From Clostridia bacterium (GTDB lineage: Bacteria > Bacillota > Clostridia > Oscillospirales > Acutalibacteraceae), in contig JAFYOI010000055.1 in the NCBI GenBank assembly GCA_017560255.1, forward strand, positions 306,197 to 370,196: a DNA stretch of 64,000 nucleotides, written 5' to 3'. Positions 62,358 through 64,000 of the stretch are shown piece after piece; the stretch's first letter is position 1; each line of letters starts with the position of its first letter. The notes beneath the pieces are model-generated. The model was not told the DNA's origin and searched no databases. It saw nothing but the letters and a program-made list of their open reading frames with translations. Both the position numbers and the translations under genes were made by a program.

Positions 62358-62972
62358 TTAACAATTATCCGTTTCGTTTTTCCTCATTCCCGACCAAAGT
62401 AAAATTATAATTTGAGCAGGAATTCCAATTATAAAAACAAGATAAAAATTGTTACTATCGAACATAAGCAACGACAGATATATTGCCGCCAACACTGACC
62501 ACACAAGCAGCGATATTATCAGATAATTCCGACGCTTCTTGCCCCATATGTTATTGAACACAAGCAAAACAATAAACGATACCGGCACTGAATAAACGAA
62601 CGTCATCCATTCACACGAAAGATTATTGGGAATACCTTCAAAAAAAACGTACAACACCGTTGCAATAAGCCAGACAAGTGCGGTTGATAATAATGTTATC
62701 ATCAACCGATTTTTCTTCACTATGGGCGTAAATGCAACCAGCGGCATATCTGCCTCACCGTGTTCCTCATTAAGCAAATAATCGACTGTAACAGAGAAGA
62801 GGTCGGCAATCTCCTTTAAAACGGAAACATCGGGGACGCTCTCCCCCCTCTCCCACTTACTTACCGCCTTATCCGAATAAGACAATTTTTCAGCAAGTTC
62901 AGCCTGTGTCATTTTATTAGCCTTGCGAAGTTCTATTATATTTTGAGCGATAACCAATTTAATATCGTTCAT
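62358..62972 (-). CDS. XRE-family HTH regulator with membrane domain
   Basis: 204 residues. The N-terminal XRE HTH reads IAQNIIELRKANKMTQAELAEKLSYSDKAVSKWERGESVPD. Then about 60 residues lead to four hydrophobic segments (about 87-108, 118-138, 147-165, 172-192). The design matches HTH regulators with membrane-bound sensor domains found in Firmicutes; signal and targets are unknown. AAAGGATG precedes the start. It lies 12 bp downstream of the riboflavin transporter gene, so may be on the same transcript. Confidence 0.85.
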   Translation of the reverse strand: MNDIKLVIAQNIIELRKANKMTQAELAEKLSYSDKAVSKWERGESVPDVSVLKEIADLFSVTVDYLLNEEHGEADMPLVAFTPIVKKNRLMITLLSTALVWLIATVLYVFFEGIPNNLSCEWMTFVYSVPVSFIVLLVFNNIWGKKRRNYLIISLLVWSVLAAIYLSLLMFDSNNFYLVFIIGIPAQIIILLWSGMRKNETDNC

Positions 62973-62984
62973 TATATCATCCTT

Positions 62985-63602
62985 TTAGATTTTTATAGCC
63001 TTTCGGATTCTCGGCAGTGCAAGAGTCACGAAAAGAGCCATTATAGCAACCAAAATAGCGCATTTGATGGGATTGAACATGGTTGCAACAAGAGCGGCAT
63101 TTTTTGCACCCTCCCAACCTATCTCTGTTTCCAAGAAGTACTTGAAGAACAAGGGTGCAATTCCCAAGTTTGCAAAATAGCCGACAACAACAGTGATACC
63201 CGTTGAAATTACACTTGCAAGAACAATGCCCCAAGCCATCGTGCCACTAGTTTTATTTTTCTTATACAATCCCCTGATAACTGCACTGTAAGGAACGGCA
63301 AAAGCGCAACCGACAACGAAATTCATAAGGTTTCCAAAGCCCATCTGTGTGCCCATTCCTTTAACAACAAGTTCAAGGATATTCTTTATAAGTTCAATAA
63401 CAACCGAATATATGGGGCCGAAAAATATTCCGCCGATTATTGCGGGAATATCGCTGAAATCCATCTTCAAATAATTGGACGGTAAGAGCACAAATTCCCA
63501 AAGCATAAGCACGAAAGCAACGGCACTGAGCATAGCAACCGATACGAATACGAAAAGATTACTTTGTGAGCCTTTTCTTGTTGTGAGCGTTCTGTTTGAC
63601 AT
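62985..63602 (-). CDS. ribU: riboflavin ECF transporter S component RibU
   Basis: 205 residues with about six hydrophobic segments. Features include FVSVAMLSAVAFVLMLWEF near the N-terminus and LKMDFSDIPAIIGGIFFGP, a hallmark of RibU and related S components. It is preceded by an FMN riboswitch and a terminator, which fixes the substrate as riboflavin with good confidence. AAGGAG precedes the start. Confidence 0.94.
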   Translation of the reverse strand: MSNRTLTTRKGSQSNLFVFVSVAMLSAVAFVLMLWEFVLLPSNYLKMDFSDIPAIIGGIFFGPIYSVVIELIKNILELVVKGMGTQMGFGNLMNFVVGCAFAVPYSAVIRGLYKKNKTSGTMAWGIVLASVISTGITVVVGYFANLGIAPLFFKYFLETEIGWEGAKNAALVATMFNPIKCAILVAIMALFVTLALPRIRKAIKI

Positions 63603-63625
63603 AATTTTCTCCTTCCGTTGTCTAA

Positions 63626-63801
63626 GAAAGAAAAACCCCGCACAAAAAAGTGCAGGGCAAAGAACGCAAAATAATTGCGTAATTCTTCTTCCATCCGGAC
63701 TTTACCGTCGGTCTCGGAATCTCACCGAAGTCAGCTTGCGCTCGTGGACTAAGTTAAACTACTACCACCGGTGGGGAATTTCACCCCGCCCTGAAGACAA
63801 C
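63626..63801 (-). promoter_or_regulatory. FMN riboswitch (RFN element) with terminator
   Basis: On the minus strand 63678-63801 has the conserved RFN core: TTCAGGGCGGGG, GAAATTCCCCACCGG, AGTCCACGAGC, TTCGGTGAGATTCC and GTAAAGTCCGGATG. The hairpin CCCTGCAC/GTGCGGGG with a T-run (63626-63660) follows, so FMN probably terminates transcription before ribU. Start codon is at 63602. Confidence 0.96.
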
Positions 63802-63860
63802 TCAATTAAATTTATTTCTCTAACATAATACTACACCAGTGCCTTTTTGTCAACAAGATT

Positions 63861-64000
63861 TTAACTGATCTTAAGTTTCAAACGCAGTTTATCGCTTATC
63901 ATTGCGATGAATTCGGAGTTGGTCGGTTTGCCCCTTGAATTCTGGATTGTATAGCCAAAGTAGGAACTGAGCACATCTACGTCGCCCCTGTCCCATGCAA
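63861..64000 (-). CDS. spo0A: stage 0 sporulation protein A (C-terminal end only)
   Basis: The minus strand reads [19 protein letters not shown] then [20 protein letters not shown] and ends KLKIS, stop at 63861. [10 protein letters not shown](x)-DKLRL is the highly conserved DNA-binding end of Spo0A, master regulator of sporulation. The rest lies beyond the right edge. It implies an endospore-forming lineage. Confidence 0.93.
   Translation of the reverse strand, partial: AWDRGDVDVLSSYFGYTIQNSRGKPTNSEFIAMISDKLRLKLKIS

Overview
The window looks like a low-GC Clostridia chromosome, most probably of the Oscillospiraceae/Ruminococcaceae type. Support comes from the order rnj-gdpP-rplI-dnaB-tilS-ftsH, the 3' end of spo0A at the right edge, a cysteine T-box and an FMN riboswitch, and an anaerobic gene set (pyruvate formate-lyase with its activase, rubrerythrin, flavodiiron protein with rubredoxin, ferredoxin-type aldo/keto reductases). 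The species cannot be named from this sequence alone.

Layout. 1-8535 is a minus-strand housekeeping operon: RNase J, the c-di-AMP phosphodiesterase GdpP, L9, replicative helicase, TilS, and FtsH running off the left edge. 8896-12962 holds an unusual RNase HI/cysteine-hydrolase fusion, a small DUF378 membrane protein and a P-type Ca2+ ATPase. 12992-18043 holds rsmA and a pflB-pflA-exonuclease operon. 18099-20576 holds a transglutaminase-like lipoprotein and an epimerase gene. The epimerase sits inside a 1.3-kb cassette bounded by 38-bp imperfect inverted repeats, with a dense cluster of mini-hairpins at one end. 20922-26932 is again housekeeping: T-box-cysE-cysS, pgsA, rimO and recA-recX. 27162-36554 carries rpmB, oxygen/ROS defence genes, an ECF transporter subunit, two aldo/keto reductases, hpt, and a macrodomain-RtcB-VWA cluster that suggests RNA repair or stress.

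36.6-40.3 kb is a decayed accessory locus. It has nine copies of a REP-like repeat (core ACCGTCCCC), a broken REP-associated tyrosine transposase (RAYT), fragments of what looks like an RHS-type polymorphic toxin, and small lipoprotein or immunity-like genes. A sodium/solute symporter (PutP family) closes this part.

42.1-61.8 kb is an integrated mobilizable element of about 19.7 kb inside a tRNA-Ser(CGA) gene. The two separated tRNA halves are still recognisable and share exactly the 7-nt anticodon loop as the crossover core. The element carries a tyrosine integrase, an excisionase-like gene, relaxase plus MobC, a coiled-coil/membrane gene nested out of frame in the relaxase, a RepA-like ATPase, and a complete replacement tRNA-Ser(CGA). 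Its cargo is a 10-kb defence operon: Fic, HsdM, a membrane protein, HsdS, four uncharacterised genes (two membrane-anchored, one DUF2971) and HsdR. This extended type I restriction locus is the best candidate for an undescribed system.

Right of the element are further tRNA-Ser 5' scars (one split by a ~110-bp insertion), a 5S rRNA, an HTH membrane regulator, a riboflavin transporter under an FMN riboswitch, and the spo0A 3' end. All calls come from reading the sequence; no database search was possible.
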